Shown: piece by piece, positions 25,925 to 34,828 of the stretch | How the letters are laid out: every line of letters begins with the position of its first letter | Position numbering within the stretch: the first letter of the stretch is position 1 | Assembly: GCF_010645075.1 (NCBI RefSeq) | Contig: NZ_JAADZV010000003.1 | Location: 434,001-498,000 of the forward strand | Direction of reading: 5' to 3' | Source: Flavobacterium limi | Lineage (GTDB): Bacteria > Bacteroidota > Bacteroidia > Flavobacteriales > Flavobacteriaceae | Length of the DNA stretch: 64,000 nucleotides | Notes under the pieces: model-generated | What the model was told of the DNA's origin: nothing | Database searches by the model: none | What the model saw: only the letters and a program-made list of their open reading frames with translations | Position numbers and translations under genes: made by a program

Positions 25925-27490
25925 TTACTCCGCCACTAATTTCTCCAATTTTTCCGAAACCGCAATTTCCTTTCCATTCTTAAAAATCCTAAACCCTTTT
26001 CCTTTACCGTATTTCTCTCCGGTTTTGTCCCAAAGAATCGTAATAATATTCCCGTGATACAACACATTATCCAGACAAAACCAATCCCATTTTTCCTGTG
26101 GAATCAACGGATTCACTTCAATTTTTTCATCCGCTCTCGGACGTAAACCTACCAATCCCGTAATCATCAAATCGTTAAAAGTCGAATGGTTGTAATAACG
26201 GCTTCTTTCCCTGTCGCCCATCAACCAATAGCCGGTGGTTTCGTCCAGATATTCTCCTATGTACGGTTTTCCACGGTAATATTGCGACTGCACATACAAA
26301 TCCATTTGTTTGAAATAATCGGTTTTGGCAACAAACTTCTGGTCGTAATTGTTCAAAACGTTCGCTAAAGCCGTCAACGTCTGCGCACTTGCAAAAGGCC
26401 AAATCGCTCCGTCCCATTCGCAGGTTCCGGTTCCGTGAGTCCTGAAACGCGGACTTCTTCTCTCGGCAGTCGTCAATCCAAACGGTGCTGAAAACCCTTT
26501 TTCATCCTTAATCTGTTCCCACGCTTTTTCAAAACCTTTGTCTTTTTGTGGCAGGTTAAAATACCACGGAATAAACCCAATCGCCTCTCTCACCTGCGCC
26601 AGCGTATCTTTTTCTGTAAACGTTTCAAAAAATTCACTTTTCTTATTCCATAATTTGGTTTCTACCAATTGTTGCAAAACATCCGCTTTAGCTTTAAATT
26701 TTGCTTCCGTTTCCTTATCGCCTTTCATTTCGGCCATTTTAGAAATCGCCATCGCATTGCCATACATATAACTGTTAATCGTTGGGCGAGCATTTTGTAC
26801 TTTACGCCCGCCACTCAGCGATTCTTCCATTCCGTCCTTTACATCATGTTGCCAAAACAAACCATCCTTTCGCTGACGGTCTTTTTCCCAAACCGCATAA
26901 TCCGTAACCATGTCCGGGTACATATCCAATAAAAATTGCTCGTCCTTATTTACCAAATACCGATTGTACAAAGCATCGGCCGTCCAACTGCTGAATTTAT
27001 ACAATTTGTTCATCGGTTTTCCGTCATTGCCACGGTACCAGATTTTCACATCCTGCTCAATGTATTTTGGATCGTGAACCCAGCGAAATTCATTGATATG
27101 ATGCCCAACAGCACAAGCAATCAAATTGTATTTATCGGCATACGAACGATCTACCAAAAACTCGGTAATTCCATAACCAAGCGGTGTTTTTTTAATGTGT
27201 TTTCGAGCCGTCCACCAACGATAATAATAGATTTCCTCAAAATTCTGCTGTGGACATTCAAACAGTGGAATATTCTTTTCCATCCACGCCCACGCACTGT
27301 CGTTGGGAATCGCAAACTTCAGGTTTTCATCTTCCATCGTGTTGAAATAATCAACATAATGTTTGAAGTCCTTTTGGTTTAAAACCACTCCTTTTCCTTT
27401 CTGCGAATGTCCCGCACCCGATTTACAACTGCTCAATGAAGCAATCAAAACTGTAAAAGCGATTATTTTATATTTAAAATGATATAACAT
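25925..27490 (-). CDS. MGH1/trehalase-like (alpha/alpha)6 glycoside hydrolase lipoprotein, GH142 candidate
   Basis: I start it at the ATG at 27490, which gives a proper lipoprotein signal (AFTVLIASLSSC, Cys22); a longer frame to 27616 runs into a repeat element. The remaining 500 residues form one (alpha/alpha)6 barrel of the mannosylglycerate-hydrolase/trehalase-like type. Acid-rich conserved stretches are QNFEEIYYYRWW (near 75), GTGTCEWDGAIWPF (near 365) and IGEYLDETTGYW (near 425). The founder of GH142, the RG-II beta-L-arabinofuranosidase BT1020, has a catalytic domain of this fold, so GH142 is a candidate family. I cannot confirm this by memory alone; GH63/GH37-like activity is the alternative. 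Confidence 0.6.
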   Translation of the reverse strand: MLYHFKYKIIAFTVLIASLSSCKSGAGHSQKGKGVVLNQKDFKHYVDYFNTMEDENLKFAIPNDSAWAWMEKNIPLFECPQQNFEEIYYYRWWTARKHIKKTPLGYGITEFLVDRSYADKYNLIACAVGHHINEFRWVHDPKYIEQDVKIWYRGNDGKPMNKLYKFSSWTADALYNRYLVNKDEQFLLDMYPDMVTDYAVWEKDRQRKDGLFWQHDVKDGMEESLSGGRKVQNARPTINSYMYGNAMAISKMAEMKGDKETEAKFKAKADVLQQLVETKLWNKKSEFFETFTEKDTLAQVREAIGFIPWYFNLPQKDKGFEKAWEQIKDEKGFSAPFGLTTAERRSPRFRTHGTGTCEWDGAIWPFASAQTLTALANVLNNYDQKFVAKTDYFKQMDLYVQSQYYRGKPYIGEYLDETTGYWLMGDRERSRYYNHSTFNDLMITGLVGLRPRADEKIEVNPLIPQEKWDWFCLDNVLYHGNIITILWDKTGEKYGKGKGFRIFKNGKEIAVSEKLEKLVAE

Positions 27491-27517
27491 ATTCAAAATG
27501 ATTATTTTATTTATTAT

Positions 27518-27623
27518 GGCGTGTCCCTTCGTGAAAAACTTCGGGTCGTGCTGTACGTTCCCGCTTTTTTTTGTTCGGCAAAAAAGCCTCTCAAAAAAGA
27601 GCTCCACTGCCATCACTCACGCA
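27518..27623 (-). repeat. Dispersed element, family A (copy 2, reverse orientation)
   Basis: It reads as the reverse complement of the element at 14121-14216: GGCGTG, CTTCGTGAAAAACT, GGGTCG, GTACGTTCCCGC, then GAGCTCCACTGCCATC and CTCACGC. Similarity covers both ends and the middle box. It lies just upstream of the MGH1-like lipoprotein start. Confidence 0.65.
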
Positions 27624-27643
27624 GACACGTTCTCGGTTTCCTA

Positions 27644-27671
27644 CTCCTGCAAGGTTTCCAAAACCTTGTAG
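27644..27671. repeat. Short hairpin, family C (copy 4, degenerate)
   Basis: CAAGGTTT (27650-27657) and AAACCTTG (27661-27668) form an 8-base stem with a 3-base loop, flanked by imperfect complementary bases. It resembles the AGACCTAACAGG hairpins in form but with CAAGG in place of CAGG. Confidence 0.5.
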
Positions 27672-27692
27672 GTTTGATATTATTCTCACTGT

Positions 27693-27784
27693 TTTGTCAT
27701 TTCGACGGAGGAGAAATCACATCCAATATTCCTCAACAGTGAGTGCTCAACTTGTGTGATTTCTCCTTACGTCGAAATGACAAA
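27693..27784. repeat. Dispersed inverted repeat, family B (copy 2)
   Basis: The left arm (27693-27721) and right arm (27755-27784) match the copy at 13961-14063. The left arm has GGAG where the other copy has TAAG, so the stem carries two mismatches. It is adjacent to family A and C elements, repeating the cluster seen at 13961-14216. Confidence 0.7.
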
Positions 27785-27803
27785 CTAACCTTGATATTTA
27801 TAT

Positions 27804-30269
27804 TTAATTCCCAGAAAAACTATACGTCTCCCCCGCTTTCATCTCCACATCGTATTCATTATATTTCGGCAACTGCACTTTAGGCAGTTTCGCTTCTTTA
27901 GAAATGATTGGTTTCTTTACCTCAACATCATAAAACAACGGATTCGGATTTTTACCTTTTGCTTTTTTAAGTGCAATTCCTTTATTTGCCTTTAATGTGT
28001 TTTCCAGTTTCAATCGGCAGTTTCCTCCTAATTTGGAGTACACTTTCAAAGTCGAAACTTTATTATTTTTCCAAGTCATATCAATTACAAATCCGCCTCG
28101 GGTTACTAAGCCTTTTATGCTTCCATCTTTCCAAACCGTTGGCAAAGCCGGCAGTAAATGAATTGCATCTTCCTGACTCTGCATCAGCATTTCGGCGATT
28201 CCGGCCGTGCATCCAAAGTTTCCGTCAATCTGAAATGGCTGATGTGCATCCAGCATATTTGGGTAGGTTCCGCCTCCTTTTCTTTGGTCTGCGGTTACCA
28301 AATGCAATTGATCCTGAATCAGTTTATAGGCGTGATTTCCGTCTAATAATCTTGCCCATAAATTCACTTTCCAGCCCATTGACCAGCCTGTGGATTCGTC
28401 TGTTCTGTAAATTAAGGATTGTTTTGCTCCTTCAAATAATTCCGGTGTTTTGATTGGCGAAATCTGATTACTTGGAAACAAGCCGTACAAATGCGAAACG
28501 TGTCTGTGATTGTCTTTTGGATTGTCCCAATCGTCCTGCCATTCCTGCAACTGACTATGTTTTCCGACTTTCATCGGAGCCATTTTTGCCAAAGCTTCTT
28601 TTACTTTTTTGGTAAAATCTGCATCCGGAGCAACCAATGCCGAAGCTTCGATTACGTGCGTAAACAAATCAAAAACCAATTGATTGTCCATCGTCGTTCC
28701 TGATGCAATTGTTGCTTTTCCGGTTCCGCCTGCGTGTGTGTTTTCAGGAGAACTTGACGGAACTACTACTAAATATTTAGTATTTGGATCAATCATCATA
28801 AAATCCAGAAAGAAACTCGCTGCACCTTTCATAATTGGATAGATTTCTGCCAAATATTTTTTGTCGCCTGTGTACAAATAACGTTCCCATAAATCCTGAC
28901 AAACCCAGGCACCCCCCGTTGGCCACATTCCCGATGCTGCCTGATCAACAGGTGCTGTTACCCTCCAGATATCGGTGTTGTGATGCAAAACCCATCCGCT
29001 GGCGTTGTACATCATTTTTGCTGTTTCTGCTCCCGAAACACTCAATTCTTTTGCCATCTGAATAAAAGGCTCGTGCATTTCCGAAAGATTGGTTACTTGT
29101 GCCGGCCAGTAATTCATTTCGGCGTTGATGTTGGTTGTGTATTTACTGTCCCAGGGCGGTGTCACCATATCATTCCAGATTCCCTGAAGATTTGCTGGCT
29201 GTCCCCCTGGCTGTGAACTTGAAATCAATAAATAACGTCCGAACTGGAAATACAAACTCGCCAGTTGCGGATCGAATTGCGTCTTGAAATCGCGGATTCT
29301 TTCGTTGGTTGGTTTCTTGGCATTTTCATTGGTTCCTAAATCCAAAGCCACTCTGTTGAAGAATTTTTGGTAATAGGCAACGTGTGCTTTTTTTATCTCG
29401 TCAAAGCTTTTTGGCAAAGCTTTTTCCAGAAACGATTTGCTTTTTGCAATTTCATCTTCGGTAATGTCCTGATAGTTTTTGAAATTAGTCGCTATCGAAA
29501 TGTACAACGTTACTTCATCTGCTTGGTTGATGCTCAGAATTCCGTTGCTGGCAGAAACTTCTCCGCCTTTATTTTTGGCTTCCAGTCTGCCCTGAAATTT
29601 TACTTTTCCTTTTACGCCTTCGAAATTGGTTCCCACTCCCGAAAGGATAATCTGGTTTCCTTCTGTTGACGGAACGGTTTTGTCAATTGGACTGTTCATA
29701 AAAACGTTGCAGGTAATTTGCCCGGGTTTGTTTGCCGACAATTTTACCGCAATAACCTGATCTGAAAATGCTGTGATGATTTCTCGGGTAAATTCTACGC
29801 CGTTTACCGTGTATTTTACTTTTGCCGTCGCATCGCCAATATTTAAATCTCTGTAATAATTGGAATATTTTTGATGTCCGGGAAACGAAATATAAACGCT
29901 TCCAAAAGTCTGATACGGCATTCCGTCATTGGTCTGCGACATAATATCGCGGGTGGCCAAATCCTGTGCTTCATCAAATTTTCCTTCAAAAACAAGCTGT
30001 CGTACTTTTGGCAAGGCCTCAATCGATTTGGTATGTGCGTTGGTGTTTGGCGAACCTGCCCAAATCGTTTCTTCATTCAACTGCAGGCGCTCCACCGATG
30101 GATCGCCAAAAACCATTGCCCCCAATCGGCCGTTACCCAAAGGCAGAGCTTCGTTCCAAATGGTCGCCGGTTTATCGTACCAAAGTTTGAGGTCGGTGTT
30201 GTTTTGCGCCGTTGTGACAAATGAAACAATCCCGAAACAGATGGCTGTAATTTTACTTTTTAACTTCAT
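27804..30269 (-). CDS. GH95 alpha-L-fucosidase/alpha-L-galactosidase, secreted
   Basis: The 821-residue protein has a signal peptide (to about VTTAQ, residue 22) and the GH95 plan: N-terminal beta-domain starting LWYDKPATIWNEALPLGNG, helical linker, (alpha/alpha)6 barrel and C-terminal beta-domain. Catalytic features are the general acid Glu509 (PSSSPEN), Asn380 and Asn382 (TTNINAEMNYW) and the Asp of DGNFGC (near 700). Two residues before Asn380 stands Thr378. As I recall, a His at this place marks alpha-L-fucosidases and a Thr marks alpha-L-galactosidases. RG-II chain A carries L-galactose and the B. thetaiotaomicron RG-II system uses a GH95 for it, so an alpha-L-galactosidase is my preferred call. 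Confidence 0.85.
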   Translation of the reverse strand: MKLKSKITAICFGIVSFVTTAQNNTDLKLWYDKPATIWNEALPLGNGRLGAMVFGDPSVERLQLNEETIWAGSPNTNAHTKSIEALPKVRQLVFEGKFDEAQDLATRDIMSQTNDGMPYQTFGSVYISFPGHQKYSNYYRDLNIGDATAKVKYTVNGVEFTREIITAFSDQVIAVKLSANKPGQITCNVFMNSPIDKTVPSTEGNQIILSGVGTNFEGVKGKVKFQGRLEAKNKGGEVSASNGILSINQADEVTLYISIATNFKNYQDITEDEIAKSKSFLEKALPKSFDEIKKAHVAYYQKFFNRVALDLGTNENAKKPTNERIRDFKTQFDPQLASLYFQFGRYLLISSSQPGGQPANLQGIWNDMVTPPWDSKYTTNINAEMNYWPAQVTNLSEMHEPFIQMAKELSVSGAETAKMMYNASGWVLHHNTDIWRVTAPVDQAASGMWPTGGAWVCQDLWERYLYTGDKKYLAEIYPIMKGAASFFLDFMMIDPNTKYLVVVPSSSPENTHAGGTGKATIASGTTMDNQLVFDLFTHVIEASALVAPDADFTKKVKEALAKMAPMKVGKHSQLQEWQDDWDNPKDNHRHVSHLYGLFPSNQISPIKTPELFEGAKQSLIYRTDESTGWSMGWKVNLWARLLDGNHAYKLIQDQLHLVTADQRKGGGTYPNMLDAHQPFQIDGNFGCTAGIAEMLMQSQEDAIHLLPALPTVWKDGSIKGLVTRGGFVIDMTWKNNKVSTLKVYSKLGGNCRLKLENTLKANKGIALKKAKGKNPNPLFYDVEVKKPIISKEAKLPKVQLPKYNEYDVEMKAGETYSFSGN

Positions 30270-30380
30270 AGTTTATGGTTGATAGTTAATAGTTGATTGT
30301 TGTTGGAAGTATAATTCCACAAATTAAATTATTAAATTCTTATTTTCTTTTTAAAGACAAACAATATTAAATTACGAGAG

Positions 30381-30497
30381 CGCGTGAGGGATAGCAGCAA
30401 GCTACCGAAGTAGCGCGAATAGCCCGACCCGATTTGAAAAAGGGGGCGAACTGAGCGGCTTCTAGAGTTGCCCCCTTTTTCAAATTGGGTCACGCCC
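30381..30497 (+). repeat. Dispersed element, family A (copy 3) with a 16-base internal stem
   Basis: The element starts CGCGTGAGGGATAGCAG, contains AGCCCGACCC and ends GGGTCACGCCC. Its centre differs from the other copies and holds a perfect 16-base inverted repeat (30432-30447 and 30470-30485, ATTTGAAAAAGGGGGC). It lies between the GH95 gene and the esterase gene. Confidence 0.68.
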
Positions 30498-30502
30498 AAA
30501 TT

Positions 30503-31930
30503 TTACTTTTTCACCTCGTAAATTTTCAGATTTTTTTCTCCGAACATTTCATATAATTTATCGATGTCTTTTAATGCATTTTTCGGCAGATTTTCGGCTT
30601 TGTTGCCAAAAACATATAATTTATCGTACGGTTCAATCACACAGGCTGACTCGTCGATTTCGCCTTTTTCGTTTTGTACTTTCTTTAAATCTAATCCTAA
30701 ATATTTCGCCATAAACGGATACAATGCCATACGTTTTGAAACGCCGAAATCGTGACCTTCGGTTGGGAAATGGGCGTTTTCTACCAAATCTTTTTTGCCG
30801 TACAATTCGTAGGTGCGCTGGATAAAAGGAAATTCGAGTTCAGGAACTGCAAGTGTCCAGTCTTTTCCGTCGGAAACAATTAGTTGTGGTTTTGGCGCCA
30901 TCATCGCTGATATTTCGGCATTATTGGTTCCGTTGCCACAAAGGTGGATTCCGCGACCGCTTTCGCAAGGGCATCCGCCTGAAAAATGTGAAGATACCAT
31001 TACCACCGGAGCTGTAACTTTGATTCGGTCATCTAAAGCGCCCAAAAACATCGTGTGCGAACCTCCTCCTGAACCACCGGTAACCCCAACACGGGCCATA
31101 TCGACATTTTTTTGAGTGGATAAATAATCCAGCAAACGGATTCCGCTCAACACCTGAACCGTCGAGGCAATGCTGTTTCGATGCGTTTCTGTTGGAAACT
31201 GAAGCAGTGATTCACCCCAGGCAAACAGGTCGTAGCTTACTACAACGGCACCCATTTTCGCCATTATCGCGCAACGGTACTGCTCGTCTTTTCTGTATCT
31301 TCCATCGCCGAAATGTCCGTCAGGCGTTAAGATCACAGCTGATTTTTTATTGAACGGATAAGGTTTGTAAATCGACCCCGTAGTGTAAACCCCCGGAAGA
31401 ATTTCCAGCGCAATATTCTCCACGCTGTAATCTTTGTAGATTCTTTTTGGAGTCAAAATCGGTTTTGATTTTGGCATTGGCGGTGCTTTGTCCAGACCAA
31501 AAGACGTAATCATACAGGTTTTGATTTCTCTTTTTCGGGCTTCCCAATCTGCTGTGTTGGCATACAAAGTTGTCAGATAGTCCAAACGTTCTTTTCCTTT
31601 ATCGACCGAAACTTTATGGTTTTCGTATTTACGGATGATGTAGGTTCCGTCGGGTTGTTTGAAATACATCAGTTCGAATGGAGCCAGAATATTCGTTAGT
31701 GAAATTGGCAGATTTCCCGGTTCGATTCTCCAGTCGGCGTAATCTAATTCTTTTCCTTTTAGCAAACCTCGGTCATCGTTTATAGTTACGTTGAAAATGG
31801 TTCCAATTTTTTGAAGTGTTTCTGAAACGGGTTTTCTGAAATTAGTATCAGAGGTGCATTGGGCTTTTGCTAATGTCAATGTGAAAATTGAGATTAGTAA
31901 AGTAAAGGTTATGTTTTTAAAATTTTTCAT
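30503..31930 (-). CDS. Secreted alpha/beta hydrolase esterase with an N-terminal STN/DUF4974-like domain
   Basis: The 475-residue protein has a signal peptide (cleavage near LAKAQ, residue 24). Residues about 30-105 read like a small secretin/TonB N-terminal domain (VSETLQKIGTIFNV, PISLTNILAPFELMYF, GTYIIRK). Residues 160-475 are an alpha/beta hydrolase with nucleophile Ser287 (GVTGGSGGGSH), probable acid Asp354 and His393 (EGHDFG). The catalytic part resembles acetylxylan-esterase/dienelactone-hydrolase-like PUL esterases. The B. thetaiotaomicron RG-II locus has an alpha/beta-hydrolase methylesterase (BT1017, family CE19), so a CE19-like pectin esterase is a candidate; an acetylesterase is the alternative. 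It lies between GH78 and GH95 genes and probably unmasks the oligosaccharide they act on. Confidence 0.7.
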   Translation of the reverse strand: MKNFKNITFTLLISIFTLTLAKAQCTSDTNFRKPVSETLQKIGTIFNVTINDDRGLLKGKELDYADWRIEPGNLPISLTNILAPFELMYFKQPDGTYIIRKYENHKVSVDKGKERLDYLTTLYANTADWEARKREIKTCMITSFGLDKAPPMPKSKPILTPKRIYKDYSVENIALEILPGVYTTGSIYKPYPFNKKSAVILTPDGHFGDGRYRKDEQYRCAIMAKMGAVVVSYDLFAWGESLLQFPTETHRNSIASTVQVLSGIRLLDYLSTQKNVDMARVGVTGGSGGGSHTMFLGALDDRIKVTAPVVMVSSHFSGGCPCESGRGIHLCGNGTNNAEISAMMAPKPQLIVSDGKDWTLAVPELEFPFIQRTYELYGKKDLVENAHFPTEGHDFGVSKRMALYPFMAKYLGLDLKKVQNEKGEIDESACVIEPYDKLYVFGNKAENLPKNALKDIDKLYEMFGEKNLKIYEVKK

Positions 31931-31956
31931 TTCTTATTTATTGTTAACTTCCTATC

Positions 31957-31989
31957 AGACCTAACAGGTTTTAAAAACCTGTTAGGTCT
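31957..31989. repeat. Perfect hairpin, family C (copy 2), possible terminator
   Basis: AGACCTAACAGGTTTT (31957-31972) and its exact complement (31974-31989) form a 16-base stem with a single-base loop, the same as at 14082-14114. It separates the GH78 gene (stop at 32000) from the esterase gene. Confidence 0.7.
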
Positions 31990-31999
31990 CTAACGAAAA

Positions 32000-34753
32000 T
32001 TATATTTTGCATTCAATTGTATATTTTCCTGATCCTAATTTCAAATTTTTAGCCGGTTTTCCATTCACTTTTATTTCAGAATCTTTCGTCGAAACCGGTA
32101 ATTTTATTGTAGCTGATGTATTGACAGGAATTTCTACTTTCAGGATTAATTTTCCGTCTTTCTTTTCCCAGGCCGAAGCAATTTTTCCATAAATAGATTG
32201 GTAGGTTGCTTTTACAAAAGTCATATCGCCTAACACTTCCGGCTGAATGAAGAAATGTTTGAATCCCGGATTTTTTTCATCTGCCTTAATTCCTGCTAAA
32301 CTTTGATAGAACCATTCTTCGATCTGCCCCATCATAAAGTGATTATATGAATTTCCTTTGCGCGGATCCCATTGTTCGGTAAGAGTTGTTAGTCCGAATT
32401 TTATCTGAAAACCATAACCTGGTGCATCGTAATGATTGTTCATTTTGTACATGGTTTCGTTTTCGCCGTTTTGCGCCAATGCCTGAAACAAATAACGGTT
32501 ACCCACATCTCCTGTGGTTAATCGGTCACCTTTGGCTTTGATGTCGGCCAATAAATTCTGCATTACGGCTTCTTTATATTGCGGTTCTACAATATCCATA
32601 AAAATCGGAACGGCATTGCTAAACTGACTGCTGGTTCCGTATTGTTTAGTTTCTGCATTGAAAAATTTGTCGTTAAACGCCTTTTTAATGTCCGAAGTCA
32701 AAGTTTCGTATTTCGTAATATCTTCCGTTTTATTCAACAGTTTTGCCGCTTTTGCAACTAAATTCGCTCCATAAAAATAATGAGAAGTTGCCGAAAGCGC
32801 AATTGGACTGTTTTTAGAATATCCGGCTGCATGTGTGCCGTAATCATACCAGTCGCCCAATCCGTGAGAAACGATATGATTCGTCGCTTTGGTTCCTAAA
32901 TAATCAATATACTTTTTCATTACCGGATAATATTTCTCGATCAATGATGCATCACCATAATATTCGTAATACATCCACGGCAAAATCACACCTGTAACTC
33001 CCCATTCCGGTGAATCGGTAAAGTCGCCTCCGAAAACTACATATTCAGGAACGATGGTCGGAATTAATCCGTTGTCTCGTTGCGAATCTTCAATGTTCTG
33101 CATTGTTGCCGGAATGAAACTTTCCAGATTGTAATTGAACATCAAGCCGGGTCCGTTCAAATGAATTTCTTCGAGCCAGCCTAATTTTTCGCGTTGCGGG
33201 CAATCGGTAAAAACACTTTGGAAATTACTTTTTATAGCGTTATTAATCAACAAATGTGTTTTATTGAAAATATCATTCGAAGATTCAAAAGTTCCTGCTT
33301 CGCCAGCCGAATTGTAAATGAAATTTGATTTTAAATCGACAAGCGTCGGAAGTTTTTCGTCCTTGGTTTTCTGGTAATTGATGTTCTCAATCTGAACATA
33401 CTGATAACCATAAAAACTGAATTTTGGCTGCCATTCTTCAACATCTTCGCCTTTTAAAGTATAATCATAATAATAAGGTTTACCTGTTTTTCCCTGACTC
33501 ACGGTTCCGTCTTCATTCAGACTTTCGCCAACCCAGACACGAACACTTTGCCCTTTTTTTCCTTTGACTTTTATAGTTGTAAATCCCGAAAGATTTTGTC
33601 CCATATTGAAAATAAAGAAATTCGGTTTCAGTTCTTTTGCTTCTTTTACGTCATATCGTTTCTGAATCGTAACTGGTGTTGTCGCCTGTGCTCTTAAAAC
33701 TCCTTTTGGTGCTTCCTGAACGACTATTTTTTTCCACGTCGAATCATTAAAACCTTTATTGTTCCAGCCTTTTTGTTCTAAGTTAGCGTTGTAATCTTCG
33801 CCTCCAAAAATACTATTGTAGGTAATCGGGCTTTTGCTGTATTTCCAGCTTTCATCTGATTTTATGATTTCTTCGGAACCGTCTTTGTAAACGACTTTCA
33901 TCTTGAAGAATAAAGTTGGCGGACCAAAACTCACAAAAAACTTGGTGTATCTTGCTTCCAGCGTGTTGTACATTCCATTCCCTAACAGAACACCGATTAC
34001 ATTTTCTCCGTTTTGCAGTTCTTTTGTATTCAATTCATAGGTGTTGAAGTTGACGGTTTTGTCATAATCCGTCCACAAAGGCGCAAACTCGCTGTTGCCG
34101 ATTTTCTTTCCGTTAATCGTCAGTTCGTAATGTCCTAAACCTGAAATGTAAACAACAGCTTCTTCGATTTCTTTTTTTACTTCGAAAGGTTTACGGAGCA
34201 TAATACTTCTGCGGGACAAAGAATCCGAAGCATTGATCAAAGCATCTTTTTTCTGTCTGTTAAAAGTCGCTGTATGATAATTTCTGCCTTCCGGCAAATG
34301 GCTGTCGGCTTTTGTAATGGCGCCAATCCAGACTGGATTTAAGTCTGATGCTAAAGGTGCGATTCGGAACGAAGCTGTTTTACTCCAATTGGATGCTTTG
34401 CCTTTTTGATTCCACACTTTTACTTTCCAGAAGTATTTGGTTTCGCTTTTTAATGGATTTCCGCTGTAAGTAATCTGAAGATTTTTATCTGAATTTACTC
34501 TTCCGCTGTTCCAGATATCAGCTTCGTCTTTTTTTAGTTTTTCTTCCGAAGAGGAAACCAAAATCTGATAGCCGATTTGCGAGGCATAAAATTCTTTTGA
34601 AACCAACTGCCAGCTTAATCTTGGTTGGTTTTGAACAACTGCCAATGGATTTTCGCTCAATTCGCAGGTCAAATGTTCAGCAGAAATCTGACCATTCGAG
34701 ATGAATGTTATCAGAAGACAAAAGAGAAATACTATTTTTTTACAAAGCTTCAC
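32000..34753 (-). CDS. GH78 alpha-L-rhamnosidase, secreted (second paralogue)
   Basis: The 917-residue protein has a signal peptide (cleavage near ISNGQ, residue 22) and the GH78 architecture: Ig-like N-terminus (LSWQLVSKE), two beta-sandwich domains, an (alpha/alpha)6 barrel and a C-terminal beta-domain. The catalytic region is TDCPQREKLGWLEEIHL (near residue 515), a different subtype from the CPQRNERQPWLGD of the paralogue at 23.0-25.8 kb; the distal motif is TTLTEQWDP (near 800). The two GH78 enzymes probably release rhamnose in different linkages. A 13-base palindrome precedes the gene. Confidence 0.9.
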   Translation of the reverse strand: MKLCKKIVFLFCLLITFISNGQISAEHLTCELSENPLAVVQNQPRLSWQLVSKEFYASQIGYQILVSSSEEKLKKDEADIWNSGRVNSDKNLQITYSGNPLKSETKYFWKVKVWNQKGKASNWSKTASFRIAPLASDLNPVWIGAITKADSHLPEGRNYHTATFNRQKKDALINASDSLSRRSIMLRKPFEVKKEIEEAVVYISGLGHYELTINGKKIGNSEFAPLWTDYDKTVNFNTYELNTKELQNGENVIGVLLGNGMYNTLEARYTKFFVSFGPPTLFFKMKVVYKDGSEEIIKSDESWKYSKSPITYNSIFGGEDYNANLEQKGWNNKGFNDSTWKKIVVQEAPKGVLRAQATTPVTIQKRYDVKEAKELKPNFFIFNMGQNLSGFTTIKVKGKKGQSVRVWVGESLNEDGTVSQGKTGKPYYYDYTLKGEDVEEWQPKFSFYGYQYVQIENINYQKTKDEKLPTLVDLKSNFIYNSAGEAGTFESSNDIFNKTHLLINNAIKSNFQSVFTDCPQREKLGWLEEIHLNGPGLMFNYNLESFIPATMQNIEDSQRDNGLIPTIVPEYVVFGGDFTDSPEWGVTGVILPWMYYEYYGDASLIEKYYPVMKKYIDYLGTKATNHIVSHGLGDWYDYGTHAAGYSKNSPIALSATSHYFYGANLVAKAAKLLNKTEDITKYETLTSDIKKAFNDKFFNAETKQYGTSSQFSNAVPIFMDIVEPQYKEAVMQNLLADIKAKGDRLTTGDVGNRYLFQALAQNGENETMYKMNNHYDAPGYGFQIKFGLTTLTEQWDPRKGNSYNHFMMGQIEEWFYQSLAGIKADEKNPGFKHFFIQPEVLGDMTFVKATYQSIYGKIASAWEKKDGKLILKVEIPVNTSATIKLPVSTKDSEIKVNGKPAKNLKLGSGKYTIECKI

Positions 34754-34769
34754 GTTATAATTTTTTTAA

Positions 34770-34818
34770 GCCACGAATTCACAAATTATTATTTTTTAAA
34801 AATTCGTGAATTCGTGGC
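34770..34818. repeat. Intergenic inverted repeat before the GH78 gene
   Basis: GCCACGAATTCAC (34770-34782) and its exact complement (34806-34818) form a 13-base stem around an AT-rich centre. It is built like the family D palindromes but has its own stem sequence. Confidence 0.65.
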
Positions 34819-34828
34819 GATGTTTTTT

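Noticed and set aside
26936..27382. 148-codon plus-strand open frame and many others of 60-160 codons opposite long genes
   Set aside because: They lie antisense inside genes with full domain support and show no recognisable domains. They are shadows.
27491..27616. Longer start of the MGH1-like lipoprotein
   Set aside because: The added 42 residues are translated from the family A repeat and would bury the lipobox.
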